Shown here piece after piece: positions 25,539-35,100 of a DNA stretch of 64,000 nucleotides. Under the pieces are notes generated by a model. That model saw nothing but the letters and a program-made list of their open reading frames with translations. It was not told the DNA's origin and made no database searches. Position numbers and translations under genes: made by a program. The first letter of the stretch is position 1. Each line of letters begins with the position of its first letter. The stretch is from Chitinophagaceae bacterium (GTDB taxonomy: Bacteria; Bacteroidota; Bacteroidia; Chitinophagales; Chitinophagaceae), in the NCBI GenBank assembly GCA_016713965.1, contig JADJOC010000009.1, positions 806,001 through 870,000 of the forward strand. Reading direction: 5' to 3'.

Positions 25539-26978
25539 TTAATATCCGGGATTTTGCTGAGCCCTGATAACAGGATTAGCATCAGTTTCAGCTTGAGGAA
25601 TTGGTAACAGTCGTTTTGCTGCCGTATAAAGAATATTTTGAGCAGATGCTGGGTAATTAGCACTTCTGATAACCGGCCTTTTTAATCTGTTCAAGTCATG
25701 ATAACGATCACCTTCAAAAGCAAGTTCTTTGCGGCGCTCTGTAATAACATCTTCAAATAATTGATTACCGTTTGATACATAACCTAGAAATACAGGGTCT
25801 CTGCGTGTAGCAATAAAATTTAAATACGTAAGGGCATCGGCTTCATTACCAGGTAATGAAGCTTCTGCTGCAATAAGATATACATCACTTAATCTAAGAA
25901 CTTTAGTATCATCCCTATCTGTTGCGATATTAAGATACTTACGTACGAATACGGCAGGCAGCCCACCACGCACCCCTACGGCCGTCAAATCAGTCCTACG
26001 TACATCAGTAGCCGAGTACAAAGCATATAAATCATCAGAAGCAAGCATGTCGCCATATCCACTCTGGTTATAAATATATCCTAAAGCATCAAAACCAATA
26101 TTACCAACGGCATCTGAAGAAACCTCGAAAAGTGTTTCTACCTTATCAGTCCTTGGTGCAGGGTTACCCCAGTATGCTGCCACATCAGCAGCAGGTACTA
26201 CTGTAAATCCACTATTGTTAATAACATCAAGAGCGGCTGTTTTTGCTTTTACTTTATCGCCTTTAGTAAGTTGTACTTTAGCTTCCAGCGCCCTTGCTGC
26301 ATACTTACTAAATTGAGATGAACCATTAAAAACCGTCATTAGTGTATAAGCCTTCTCTAAATCTGCAAGGATAAGGTCATATACTTCACCTATTGTACTA
26401 CGCCCAGGCTTTAAATTTAAATCAAAAGTTGTAACAATGGGTACGCCAAGCCCGGCAGGATTATCAGTATAAGGTTTAGCATAAAAACGTACTAAGTTGA
26501 AATACATCAATGCCCTTATAGCATGCGCTTCTCCTTTATACTGGTTAACATTTACATTTGCATCAATAGAGCTGTTGATTATATTATTACTACGCAAGAT
26601 AACATTATACGAATCCGTCCACATGCCAGTAGCATTTGCATCGTTAACAGGCATAGCATACTGATTATATAATGTATAACGATTTGAATTACTGACAGAT
26701 TGGTATACATTATCGGCCATTAAATCTCCTAATATTGGAATTGTGCGCCCAAAAAGATCAGTGCGAAGCACGGCATTATAAGTGCCGCCACGCATTCCAG
26801 CATATACGCCCCGCAAAGCTACCAATAGGTCACCTTCTGTTTTTAATGCATCCTCAACGCCTAAGGAAGTATAAGGTTTTCGGTCTAGAAAATCTTTTTT
26901 ACAAGAAACCAGTGAAAAAGACATAGCTGTAATAAAAGCTAATAAACTTATTGCTAATTTATTTGAAAGTCGTTTCAT
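25539..26978 (-). CDS. SusD/RagB-family outer-membrane lipoprotein
   Basis: This 479-residue protein has a lipoprotein signal (MSFSLVSCKKDFLDRKPYTS). SusD hallmarks are the N-terminal KDFLDRKP motif, the helical TPR-like region with YKGEAHAIRALMYFNLVRFY and AARALEAKVQLTKGDK, and the C-terminal DVITERRKELAFEGDRYHDLNR. SusD proteins sit on the cell surface and cap the SusC transporter, closing over the bound nutrient. The gene starts 20 bases after susC ends on the same strand. No glycoside hydrolase lies beside it, so the substrate could be glycan, peptide or something else. Confidence 0.95.
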   Translation of the reverse strand: MKRLSNKLAISLLAFITAMSFSLVSCKKDFLDRKPYTSLGVEDALKTEGDLLVALRGVYAGMRGGTYNAVLRTDLFGRTIPILGDLMADNVYQSVSNSNRYTLYNQYAMPVNDANATGMWTDSYNVILRSNNIINSSIDANVNVNQYKGEAHAIRALMYFNLVRFYAKPYTDNPAGLGVPIVTTFDLNLKPGRSTIGEVYDLILADLEKAYTLMTVFNGSSQFSKYAARALEAKVQLTKGDKVKAKTAALDVINNSGFTVVPAADVAAYWGNPAPRTDKVETLFEVSSDAVGNIGFDALGYIYNQSGYGDMLASDDLYALYSATDVRRTDLTAVGVRGGLPAVFVRKYLNIATDRDDTKVLRLSDVYLIAAEASLPGNEADALTYLNFIATRRDPVFLGYVSNGNQLFEDVITERRKELAFEGDRYHDLNRLKRPVIRSANYPASAQNILYTAAKRLLPIPQAETDANPVIRAQQNPGY

Positions 26979-26998
26979 AATTTTTTTTTGATTGTTTA

Positions 26999-29900
26999 TT
27001 AAAAACCAAGGTTAATGCCCACTGTAACTGTTTTAGGAATAAATACCTGAAGGTTTGTTTCACTTGCAACTCCTTGTTCAGGATCAAAAGGCAATAAATC
27101 ATCTTTTAACCAAGTCCAAAGATTTGTTCCACGTACATACAAAAAGCAGCTTCCTATATGTAGTTTAGATAAAGCACTTTTAGGCACATTATACCCCAAT
27201 TGAATATTACGCAAGCGGACAAAATCTCCACTGTTCAAGTAGAATGTTGAAAAATTTTGAGCTAATTTATTGCCCCCAAATACGTATTTTGGAACATCAG
27301 TGACATCTCCTGGCTGCTGCCAGCGATCTAACTGACGGACTACTTTATTAAATCCACCACCATTTCCGCTACCCATATAAAAACCTCCCCATGTATCCCT
27401 TATATAATTACCAAAATTATAATTGAACTGAGCTTCAAAACTAAAGCCCATATAAGTGAGGGTATTGGTAAAACTACCAAAAACTCTTGGTGTAGCCGAT
27501 CCTTGTAATACTGAGCGTTGTGCAACATTCCAGTCATTGGTAGTAGTAGATTTAGTGTCATCAACATACCATAAAGGATCTCCATTTGCAGGATCAACAC
27601 CAGCGTACTGCCTTACATAAAATGTTTGAAAATCATACCCCACTCTCCTGATAAATGCACCCGCAACTATATCTGCATTATTAACCAAACTAGTTATCCT
27701 ATTTTTATTAGTTGCAAAGTTAAATCCAATATCCCATTTAAACTCTTTACTAAGAACAGGAGTAGCATTTAAAGTTAACTCTATACCCTTATTCTCCATA
27801 GAGCCTACATTTTTAGTAATTGTAGCAAAACCGCTGGTACGGGAAACCGGTTCATCTAAAAGTAATTGAGATGTTTTACGGATATAATAATCAAATGAAA
27901 GGTTTATCCGGCTTTTTAGAAAGCCCAAATCAAGACCAAAATTTAATGGTTTATTTAACTCCCAGGTAAGATCTGAATTACCTGCATTAGTGGGTGTACT
28001 TCCTGGTTGTTGGTTATAATTTGCTCCATATCCGTATAAAGACCGTGCATCATAATTACCAATACCAGCATTACCATTTATACCATAAGATGCCCTGAGT
28101 TTTAACTGGCTTATAAAAGTTAAATCTGCCATAAATGCTTCCCTATCTGCATTCCAGGTACCACCAACAGACCAAAAATTACCATATTGATTATTGGCAC
28201 CGAACCTGGAAGATCCGTCCCTGCGAAAACTACCACTGATAACATACTTATCTTTGAAATTAATATTAGCTACTGAAAAAGTAGAAGCAAAAGCATAATC
28301 AGATGCAGTTTGCGACCCGGCAATAGGCGTGGCACCCACAGCAGAAACATTTAAAGCTGAAGTAGGTGGAAAGCCTTGGGTTTGGGCATCAATAAAATAA
28401 GCTTTAGAAAGCTGAGCTTCGTACCCTACCTTAACATCTGCATAAAATTCGCCATCCTTACTTATATTCTGTTTATAATCCAGAAAGTTTGTCCACACGT
28501 AATTGAAATACCTTGTATACCGTGAAAATGCCCGGCCATTAACATTAAAACCATCACCGTGAAACGGGTTATTATATTGGTTTTCTTCAAGAATATTCAT
28601 ATCAATACCATAACGTGAGGTGAATTTTAAATTATCCAGTATTCTATACTCCCCGTTAATACTACTTCGAATAGTTGTTTGATCTAACTTACGCTTATCA
28701 AGCGAGTTAGTAGCTAATGTATTATGTATAGCACCAGGCCCGAAATCAGGGGCAGTAATATTAAAAGACCCATCAGGTTTATATGCATTCCGGGAAGGAA
28801 GGATGAAAAAAGCACTTAAAACAGGGTTCCCAAAAGACCCGCCATTTAAGGGTGCGTCTTGTTTAACATAGCCTGCATTAAGATTAAAACCAAATGTAAG
28901 CCTGTCAGTAGCTTTATTATTAATTGAAACATTTGTAGAATATCGTTGAAAACCCGATTGAAGCGTTAACCCTTCCTGCTCAAAATACCCACCTGAAAGA
29001 AAAAACTGGGTTTTATCATTTCCCCCGCTGGCACTAAGGTTGTACTGGCTTTGTTTACCTTTTTGCGTTACCCCATCCAGCCAGTTAAAATCTTGTCCAT
29101 TATTGAATCCGAAATTAGAGGCCATAATAGCGTCAACATTACCTGGGTTGGCCTGCCCACCATTTAATAATCCTTCTCTTGTTAAAGTAAAATACTCGTC
29201 TGCATTAAGTGGCCTGTATTTATCATTTTTATAAGCTACATCACTTTGGCCTGCTTCTACATCAAAACGAAATTTAGTTTTTCCGGCCCTGCCTTTTTTA
29301 GTAGTTACCAATATTACACCATTAGCAGCCCTGGAGCCATATATTGAGGCTGCAGAAGCGTCTTTAAGTACAGAAATGCTTTCAATATCATTTGGGTTTA
29401 ATGAACTTAATGCATTGGATGTTGTTGTTAATCTAGAAAGATCACCTGTATTAACGGGAATTCCATCTATTACCCATAATGGCTCTGCACCAGCGCTGAT
29501 TGACCCCACACCCCTGATCCTAATATTTTGTGCTGCGCCTGGCTGTCCACTTGCTGCTACAGATTGTAATCCGGCAACAGAGCCTTGCAAAGCTTTATCC
29601 ACAGAAGTAAATGGCCTATTTTCAATTTCTGCTCCGCCTATTCTAGCAATAGCGCCGGTAATAGTTGGCCTTTTTTGAACACCATAGCCTACTACAACTA
29701 CTTCCTGCAAATTTTTATTTTCCGCTTGTAAAGTAACCGAAACATTACTTGTGTTTCTAATATCTATTTCCTGTGCGGCCATCCCAATAGACGAAACGGA
29801 TAATGATTTTGTATCGGCATTTACCGATAAGCTAAAAGCGCCTTCTGCATTAGTGGTAGTACCTATATTACTACCAACAGCCTCTACAGATGCATTAGGC

Positions 29901-30013
29901 ACCGGTGCTCCCTGTGCATTTTTAACCACACCAGTAATTGTACGGGTTTGAGCAAAAACTGTTGAGGAAAAGAGTAAGACGGTACATAAATAAAATAATT
30001 TCTTCATAAACAT
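26999..30013 (-). CDS. SusC/RagA-family TonB-dependent outer-membrane transporter
   Basis: This 1004-residue protein has a signal peptide (LFYLCTVLLFSSTVFAQ). A carboxypeptidase-D-like domain follows (ITGVVKNAQGAPVPNASVEA). The motif LQEVVVVGYGVQKRPTITGA leads into the plug domain, with IRIRGVGSISAGAEPLWVID and LKDASAASIYGSRAANGVIL. A long beta-barrel region follows and the chain ends with aromatic GINLGF. It would import a large nutrient with energy from TonB-ExbBD, paired with the SusD lipoprotein downstream. The start could be 30013 or the ATG at 30007. Frame intact. Confidence 0.96.
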   Translation of the reverse strand: MFMKKLFYLCTVLLFSSTVFAQTRTITGVVKNAQGAPVPNASVEAVGSNIGTTTNAEGAFSLSVNADTKSLSVSSIGMAAQEIDIRNTSNVSVTLQAENKNLQEVVVVGYGVQKRPTITGAIARIGGAEIENRPFTSVDKALQGSVAGLQSVAASGQPGAAQNIRIRGVGSISAGAEPLWVIDGIPVNTGDLSRLTTTSNALSSLNPNDIESISVLKDASAASIYGSRAANGVILVTTKKGRAGKTKFRFDVEAGQSDVAYKNDKYRPLNADEYFTLTREGLLNGGQANPGNVDAIMASNFGFNNGQDFNWLDGVTQKGKQSQYNLSASGGNDKTQFFLSGGYFEQEGLTLQSGFQRYSTNVSINNKATDRLTFGFNLNAGYVKQDAPLNGGSFGNPVLSAFFILPSRNAYKPDGSFNITAPDFGPGAIHNTLATNSLDKRKLDQTTIRSSINGEYRILDNLKFTSRYGIDMNILEENQYNNPFHGDGFNVNGRAFSRYTRYFNYVWTNFLDYKQNISKDGEFYADVKVGYEAQLSKAYFIDAQTQGFPPTSALNVSAVGATPIAGSQTASDYAFASTFSVANINFKDKYVISGSFRRDGSSRFGANNQYGNFWSVGGTWNADREAFMADLTFISQLKLRASYGINGNAGIGNYDARSLYGYGANYNQQPGSTPTNAGNSDLTWELNKPLNFGLDLGFLKSRINLSFDYYIRKTSQLLLDEPVSRTSGFATITKNVGSMENKGIELTLNATPVLSKEFKWDIGFNFATNKNRITSLVNNADIVAGAFIRRVGYDFQTFYVRQYAGVDPANGDPLWYVDDTKSTTTNDWNVAQRSVLQGSATPRVFGSFTNTLTYMGFSFEAQFNYNFGNYIRDTWGGFYMGSGNGGGFNKVVRQLDRWQQPGDVTDVPKYVFGGNKLAQNFSTFYLNSGDFVRLRNIQLGYNVPKSALSKLHIGSCFLYVRGTNLWTWLKDDLLPFDPEQGVASETNLQVFIPKTVTVGINLGF

Positions 30014-30185
30014 TTTGTTTTAGCTGATTATTAAAGGACTTAGCAGTTAAGTCTATTATTATGATAGACTATTGAATTGTGTATTAAGCTGCATTAATTA
30101 TATTTTTAAAATACAAATATGATATATCAAAAACAATTTTCCAAAAATATTAACATATTCTTAATATACACTGCTATAAATAGTA

Positions 30186-32612
30186 TTATTGAACTTTTAC
30201 AGATTTCCGGGTACTAAGCAATAATACAGGCAATAATATTAAATTAGTAATAGTAGCAACCAGTAATGTTACTGAAGTCAGCCATCCCAAAGCTATAGTG
30301 CCACCAAAACTACTTGCACAAAAAATAATAAATCCTGCAATTAACACTAATGATGTATAAATAATACTTAAGCCTGTTTGTTTTATAGTTGCAATAACGG
30401 TATCAGGTATGTTATTATTATGTGCAGGCAATTCTTGTTTATAATTTACTAAAAACCTTATAGTAATATCTATAGCAATACCCAATGCCACACTGAATAC
30501 TAACACTGTAGACGGCTTTAATGGTACACCTGCCCATCCCATCACCCCGGCTGTAATTACCAGTGGAACCAAATTAGGTATTAAAGAACATAATAATATG
30601 CGAAAAGATTTGAATAAATACAGCATGCAAACTGATATAAGCAGGAAGGCCCAGAAAATACTTTCTTTTAAGCCATTTATAATAAACTTGCTACCCTCCA
30701 AAAAGGTAATACTGGTACCCGTAAGGCTCACCTTGTATTGAGGTATGGTATCCAAAGTATAACTTCCATTCGTAGCAGGTGTTTGTTTTATTGTATCAAC
30801 ATAGAAATACTTTGTAGAATCAAAAAGTTCATTAGCTCTTTTTTCTATCCCCCCTAATATTTCAGGCAGTTTTACAGTCCCGACATCAGCCATATTTACA
30901 CTTATCCTGGTAGTTTGCCTTGTAGAATCCATAAAACTGGAAAGCATTTTTGTAAAGTTGTTTTTAGAACTGCTATCATTTTTATTGGGCTTTAAATACG
31001 GTGCTACAAAAGCGCCGTCAAAATTATTAGGCAACAAATAATTTGTTGAATCACCTTCATAAAACCCCTGTTTGGCAAACTTCAATCCTTCTGCAATGCT
31101 TAAAGGCCTGTTCATCTCTTTTTGTACAGCAATGTACTGGCATAAAGAATCTACTTTTCCAAAAACTTCCAATGTACGCCCCCTTTTTTTCTTAGTATCT
31201 ATCACAATTTCCAGCGGCATTACGCCTTTAAAATTATTTTCAAAAAATTTAAGATCAGTATAAATTTTATCTGTTTTGGGCAAATCATCTACTATATAAG
31301 CCTCTGTTTTTAATTTAAATATTCCTGCTACAGCTATGGCAACAATTACCAGCGTTACAGTATAAACTAATTTTTTATGACCAAATACCCATGTTTCTAC
31401 TCCAGATAAAAAATTAGTCAGCAGTTTATTTTTTAAATATTTTAGCTGGGTAGGTTTTGGCGCAGGTAAATAGCTTAACACTGCAGGTAATAAAATAAAT
31501 GATATTACAAAAATTATCATAATGCTGATTCCTGCAATTACACCAAACTCTTTTAAAATAGCGCTTTTGGTTAATGCAAAAACAGCAAATCCAATGGCAG
31601 CGGTAATATTACAAAACAAGGTAACTATACCCATTTTTTTTACCATATTCAGCAAGGCTTTATACTTTCGATCAGCAATATCAACCTCCTGCAAAAATGA
31701 AGTATGAAATTTATTAATAAAATAAATACAGTTAGGCACACCGATTACCACTATTAATGGCGGAATAAGTGCCGTAAGCAAATTTATTTTATAATCAAAC
31801 AGGTGTAATAATCCTATACTCCATACCACACCCATGAGTACTACCAAAAGTGACAATATAGTAGTACTTAAAGAACGGAAAAATAATAACAGTATCAATG
31901 CACTTAATACAAGCGATCCTATCAAAAATAAACGCATTTCTTTCTGCAATTTATCTCCCACCACCGTTCTTATCAAAGGCAGGCCGCTTACATGGGTATC
32001 AATTTTTGTAGCAGCTTCAAAAGTTTGTACTGCCTTATTAATATTAGCTACTATCTGGCTGCGCTTGGGGCTGTTTAAAGAATCTCTGTTGATACGGACA
32101 GCCATTAAATATGCTTTGGCCGAATCATTATATTGCAAAGATTTATAAAAAGGAAGGGTATAAAACAAATCTTTTGCACTATCCAGCTCAGCCTGTGTGC
32201 TAATGTTATCAGCAAAAATACGTATGGGTAATAATTTCTCATTTATTACATCCCCTTCCAGGGTATCAGTAAATTTCTGTAAGGTAACAGCTGTGGGTAT
32301 GCTAATTACATCTTCTACATTAGGCACTGCCTTAAGCTGTTGATGCAATAATTTATAAGCATTAAAAACATCCAGGGTAAAAAGCTTTTCCGTTTGTACA
32401 CCAATTACCAAAGCATTGCCATCATCGCCGAATTTTTCTTTAAAAGCTATGTATTCTTTGTATTTAGGATTATCAGTGGGGATAGCCTTGGCAAATTCGT
32501 AGCTCAGCTTTACTTTGCTAGCAAAGTATCCCATCAGCCCGGTTAGTGAAAATAAAATTATTAAAAGAAATAGCCTGTATTTTAATACAATACGCCCTAA
32601 ACGTTGCCACAT
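30186..32612 (-). CDS. MMPL/RND-superfamily transporter
   Basis: The preferred start is 32612 (MWQRLGRIVLKYRLFLLI); an earlier ATG at 32636 is possible. The protein has about 12 membrane segments in two halves. Each half follows a large periplasmic loop and is of the sterol-sensing/MMPL type, for example LLVVLMGVVWSIGLLHLFDY and STVLVFSVALGIAIDITIRF. The domain layout (one helix, loop, five helices, repeated) fits RND-superfamily permeases that move lipids or hopanoid-like molecules across the inner membrane. The acidic and Asp-rich helix residues suggest proton coupling. It is not obviously linked to its neighbours; the substrate is unknown. Confidence 0.85.
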   Translation of the reverse strand: MWQRLGRIVLKYRLFLLIILFSLTGLMGYFASKVKLSYEFAKAIPTDNPKYKEYIAFKEKFGDDGNALVIGVQTEKLFTLDVFNAYKLLHQQLKAVPNVEDVISIPTAVTLQKFTDTLEGDVINEKLLPIRIFADNISTQAELDSAKDLFYTLPFYKSLQYNDSAKAYLMAVRINRDSLNSPKRSQIVANINKAVQTFEAATKIDTHVSGLPLIRTVVGDKLQKEMRLFLIGSLVLSALILLLFFRSLSTTILSLLVVLMGVVWSIGLLHLFDYKINLLTALIPPLIVVIGVPNCIYFINKFHTSFLQEVDIADRKYKALLNMVKKMGIVTLFCNITAAIGFAVFALTKSAILKEFGVIAGISIMIIFVISFILLPAVLSYLPAPKPTQLKYLKNKLLTNFLSGVETWVFGHKKLVYTVTLVIVAIAVAGIFKLKTEAYIVDDLPKTDKIYTDLKFFENNFKGVMPLEIVIDTKKKRGRTLEVFGKVDSLCQYIAVQKEMNRPLSIAEGLKFAKQGFYEGDSTNYLLPNNFDGAFVAPYLKPNKNDSSSKNNFTKMLSSFMDSTRQTTRISVNMADVGTVKLPEILGGIEKRANELFDSTKYFYVDTIKQTPATNGSYTLDTIPQYKVSLTGTSITFLEGSKFIINGLKESIFWAFLLISVCMLYLFKSFRILLCSLIPNLVPLVITAGVMGWAGVPLKPSTVLVFSVALGIAIDITIRFLVNYKQELPAHNNNIPDTVIATIKQTGLSIIYTSLVLIAGFIIFCASSFGGTIALGWLTSVTLLVATITNLILLPVLLLSTRKSVKVQ

Positions 32613-32763
32613 AGTTTTTATTTTAAAGATGTGCAAAGAAAGTGCATTTTAACGGCTTTGCAAGATGTAAATTGAATCACGGATAACACAGATAGAACGG
32701 ATTTAGGCGGAAATTTTTTATACCTGGCTGCGCCAGCCAGATTTGGTTATCAGCTGCAGTGCC

Positions 32764-32822
32764 TTGATTGAACTGTATTGGCGCTGTGCCCCGCCAACGG
32801 CGGTGGACGCTCCATTTATCAT
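32764..32822. repeat. dispersed intergenic repeat, copy A
   Basis: TTGATTGAACTGTATTGGCG, then a GC-rich palindrome, then GCTCCAT. A shorter version (TGATTGAGCTGCATTGGCG with GCTCCATT) is at 48109-48137. Both lie in short gaps between genes. Confidence 0.55.
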
Positions 32823-32883
32823 CAAAAATTCTATTTGGCTTTTTATTAAGCGAATAACAATTAAACCATATCTATACATAACA

Positions 32884-32891
32884 TAATTTTG
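32884..32891 (+). promoter_or_regulatory. TAATTTTG -7 box for recO
   Basis: TAATTTTG matches TANNTTTG and lies 33 bases before the preferred recO start at 32925. This supports that start over the upstream TTG, which would fall inside the promoter. Confidence 0.6.
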
Positions 32892-32924
32892 TACACGCCT
32901 GCTTTGAATAACAGGCACCTCAGC

Positions 32925-33662
32925 ATGACCTACAAAACAAAAGGCGTTGTATTAAGAACAGTAAAGTATGGCGAAACCAGCATAGTGGCTACAATTTTTA
33001 CTGAATTATTTGGCTTGCAAACTTATATGGTCAATGGTGTCCGCACTACAAAAAAATCTTCGGCAAAGGCAAATCTTTTTCAACCGGCGGCCATATTGGA
33101 TATGGTAGTGTACCACCACGAGCAAAAAAACATGCACCGCATAAAAGAATTTAAGTGGGATTTTTTATATGATAATGTTTTAACTAATGTCATAAAAAAC
33201 AGCGTGGCACTTTATATGGTGGAATTATTGTTCAAATGTTTAAAACAGCCCGAGCAACATACCGATCTGTTTTATTTTTTTGAAGATGCCTTAAAAGCCT
33301 TAGATGAAGCTTCGCCTGCCGTTACCGGAAATTTTCCTTTATATTTTTCTTTGCAGCTTAGCCATTTTTTTGGCTTTAAACTAACTAATGATTTTACAAA
33401 CACCGATGAACAGTTTTATATCGATTTGCAGGAAGGAGTTTTTACTCCAGAACAACCGCCGCACCATTATTTTATCGAGGGAGAGCCCGCCATTATTACC
33501 GCAGATTTATTAAAAGTGCTGCATCCTGATGATTTAGGGCATTTTAAACTGCACCATGAAGTAAGACGGAAATTATTGTTGTATTACCAGACTTATTACG
33601 CCCTGCACATCCAGGATTTTGGGCAAATGAAAACCCTGATGGTATTACAGGATGTATTATAA
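32925..33662 (+). CDS. recO: DNA repair protein RecO
   Basis: The start at 32925 gives MTYKTKGVVLRTVKYGETSI, a typical RecO N-terminal OB-fold opening. Upstream codons overlap the promoter. The rest includes VNGVRTTKKSSAKANLFQPA and a C-terminal helical domain with LSHFFGFKLTNDF. The zinc-binding cysteines of many RecO proteins are absent, as in other Bacteroidota. RecO helps load RecA onto SSB-coated single strands with RecR. The gene overlaps the convergent amidohydrolase gene by six bases. Length of about 245 residues is normal. Confidence 0.9.
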   Translation: MTYKTKGVVLRTVKYGETSIVATIFTELFGLQTYMVNGVRTTKKSSAKANLFQPAAILDMVVYHHEQKNMHRIKEFKWDFLYDNVLTNVIKNSVALYMVELLFKCLKQPEQHTDLFYFFEDALKALDEASPAVTGNFPLYFSLQLSHFFGFKLTNDFTNTDEQFYIDLQEGVFTPEQPPHHYFIEGEPAIITADLLKVLHPDDLGHFKLHHEVRRKLLLYYQTYYALHIQDFGQMKTLMVLQDVL

Positions 33663-34847
33663 TATTCTTTTTGATGATGAAGCTGCAGAGATATTACCCT
33701 GGGTCAATTTATCAATTAAAACTATGCCCGGCTTTTTGCCTTTTTCAAAACTACCCAGCTTATCTTCCATATTAAGTGCTTTAGCCCCACTAAGTGTGGC
33801 CCAATACATAACATGTTGTAAAGGAATATGCTGTTGTAAAATAAGTTTCATCTCCTTCAGGATGCTTAATTGCCGGTTACTGGCATAGCTGTCTGTACCA
33901 ATTACAATATGACTACTATTTTGCATTAATAATTCTATACCAACCCTGTTAATCATTTTGTCCTCAATATATTGGTTTGCATTAGGACAAAGGCAGAAAA
34001 AAATCGTTGTTTGTTGATCGTTGAACGTTGATCGATGTATACATTCAATATCTTCTTGTTTAGTAAATAAATTATGCACCGAAATAATAGATTGCTTGTT
34101 GGTAAAATATGGCAACCAGCTTTGTAAGCTTGTTTTACCAGTAGGTATAAAGGAAGTAATATCAATACCTAAGTTTTTATATAGCTGCAAAAAACCACCT
34201 GTTTTATGTTTATATAATTCATCTTCGGCAGCACATTCCTGGTTGTGGATGGTAATCAATTGGTTTATTGTTTCTTTATTTAATAACTGAAACAATTTTT
34301 TTGAAACAGAATAAGGCGCATGAGGAGATAAAGTTGATAATTGATAGTTGATAGTTGATAGAAATTGCTCATGGATAGCCTTAACCTCAGCCAGCCTCTT
34401 TTCAGCAGCTGCATCTACAAAGCCGCTTACTTCTATAAAATTGTGCCACTGCAATTTACTGTGTTGCTTTATAGGCAAAGAATCTGCGGTATTGCAGATA
34501 TCGCCTACTGCCACAATGCCGTTATTATACATTTCCTGTTCTGCAGCTTGCATGGCTTGCAGCTTTTGATCTGCTGTTGCCTGCCTGATGGCCATTACCT
34601 GCTGTACAAATTTCACCAGGCCGGTATGCATAGGAATTGTATTTTTTAAATGGCTTAACTCCAGGTGGCAATGGCAATTGATAAAACCGGGGGTAAGCAA
34701 ACCAGCAAAGGTTTCCACATTATCGCCTGCATCGGCATAGCCGACAATATCTTCTACTACACCATCGTTATTGGTTACCAGCACCTCATTTTGGTGTAAT
34801 AATTTGTGCCCGGTAAAAATATAATCAGCTTTAAATTTTCTGAACAA
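33657..34847 (-). CDS. amidohydrolase-family protein (cytosine deaminase/chlorohydrolase group)
   Basis: This 396-residue cytosolic hydrolase of the amidohydrolase superfamily has metal-site residues in INCHCHLELSHL, SPHAPYS, ITIHNQECAAE, ISVHN and VIGTDSYASNRQLS. The set and order resemble the chlorohydrolase, guanine-deaminase and related deaminase group, but the substrate is unknown. Two heptamer repeat arrays lie inside the coding region. One encodes the STINYQLST stretch just before HAPYS; the other encodes RSTFNDQQTT between VHN and CLCPNAN. Both keep the frame open and sit outside the metal motifs. The gene overlaps recO by six bases at its 3' end. Confidence 0.85.
   Translation of the reverse strand: MFRKFKADYIFTGHKLLHQNEVLVTNNDGVVEDIVGYADAGDNVETFAGLLTPGFINCHCHLELSHLKNTIPMHTGLVKFVQQVMAIRQATADQKLQAMQAAEQEMYNNGIVAVGDICNTADSLPIKQHSKLQWHNFIEVSGFVDAAAEKRLAEVKAIHEQFLSTINYQLSTLSPHAPYSVSKKLFQLLNKETINQLITIHNQECAAEDELYKHKTGGFLQLYKNLGIDITSFIPTGKTSLQSWLPYFTNKQSIISVHNLFTKQEDIECIHRSTFNDQQTTIFFCLCPNANQYIEDKMINRVGIELLMQNSSHIVIGTDSYASNRQLSILKEMKLILQQHIPLQHVMYWATLSGAKALNMEDKLGSFEKGKKPGIVLIDKLTQGNISAASSSKRIL
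34003..34037. repeat. heptamer array inside the amidohydrolase gene (ATCGTTG)
   Basis: Five 7-base units on the plus strand: ATCGTTG, TTTGTTG, ATCGTTG, AACGTTG, ATCGATG. They encode a short polar loop and do not interrupt the frame. Confidence 0.75.
34333..34360. repeat. heptamer array inside the amidohydrolase gene (GTTGATA)
   Basis: GTTGATA, ATTGATA, GTTGATA, GTTGATA. This is the same unit as the intergenic array at 9582, here translated in frame. Confidence 0.85.
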
Positions 34848-34913
34848 AATAGATTGGTTGATAAATTGTAAATTTGCAAAATTTTACGCAAAGGTACAAA
34901 GGAGCAAAGACGC

Positions 34914-35012
34914 TTTGATAATTGATAATTAAAAATTAAAAATTTGAGGAAGATAACCGCAGAGACGCTTAGATTTCATGTCTCTGCGGCTTTGCGCCTC
35001 TGCGGTAAAAAT
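34914..35012. repeat. repeat-rich spacer upstream of prfA
   Basis: Heptamers ATTGATA and ATTAAAA (34921-34941) are followed by an inverted pair. CCGCAGAGACGC at 34955-34966 faces GTCTCTGCGG and CCTCTGCGG at 34979-35003. No gene is seen between the amidohydrolase start and prfA. Confidence 0.65.
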
Positions 35013-35100
35013 AGATCAATAAAGGTATGCCGTACAAGGGAGTGACACAACGATGATGACCAATGTTACTGCTGCCGGTATCAAAATATAAAATTACACT

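Noticed and set aside
32718..32918. Small minus-strand open frame upstream of recO
   Set aside because: It lies across a dispersed repeat and the recO promoter and has no protein-like features.
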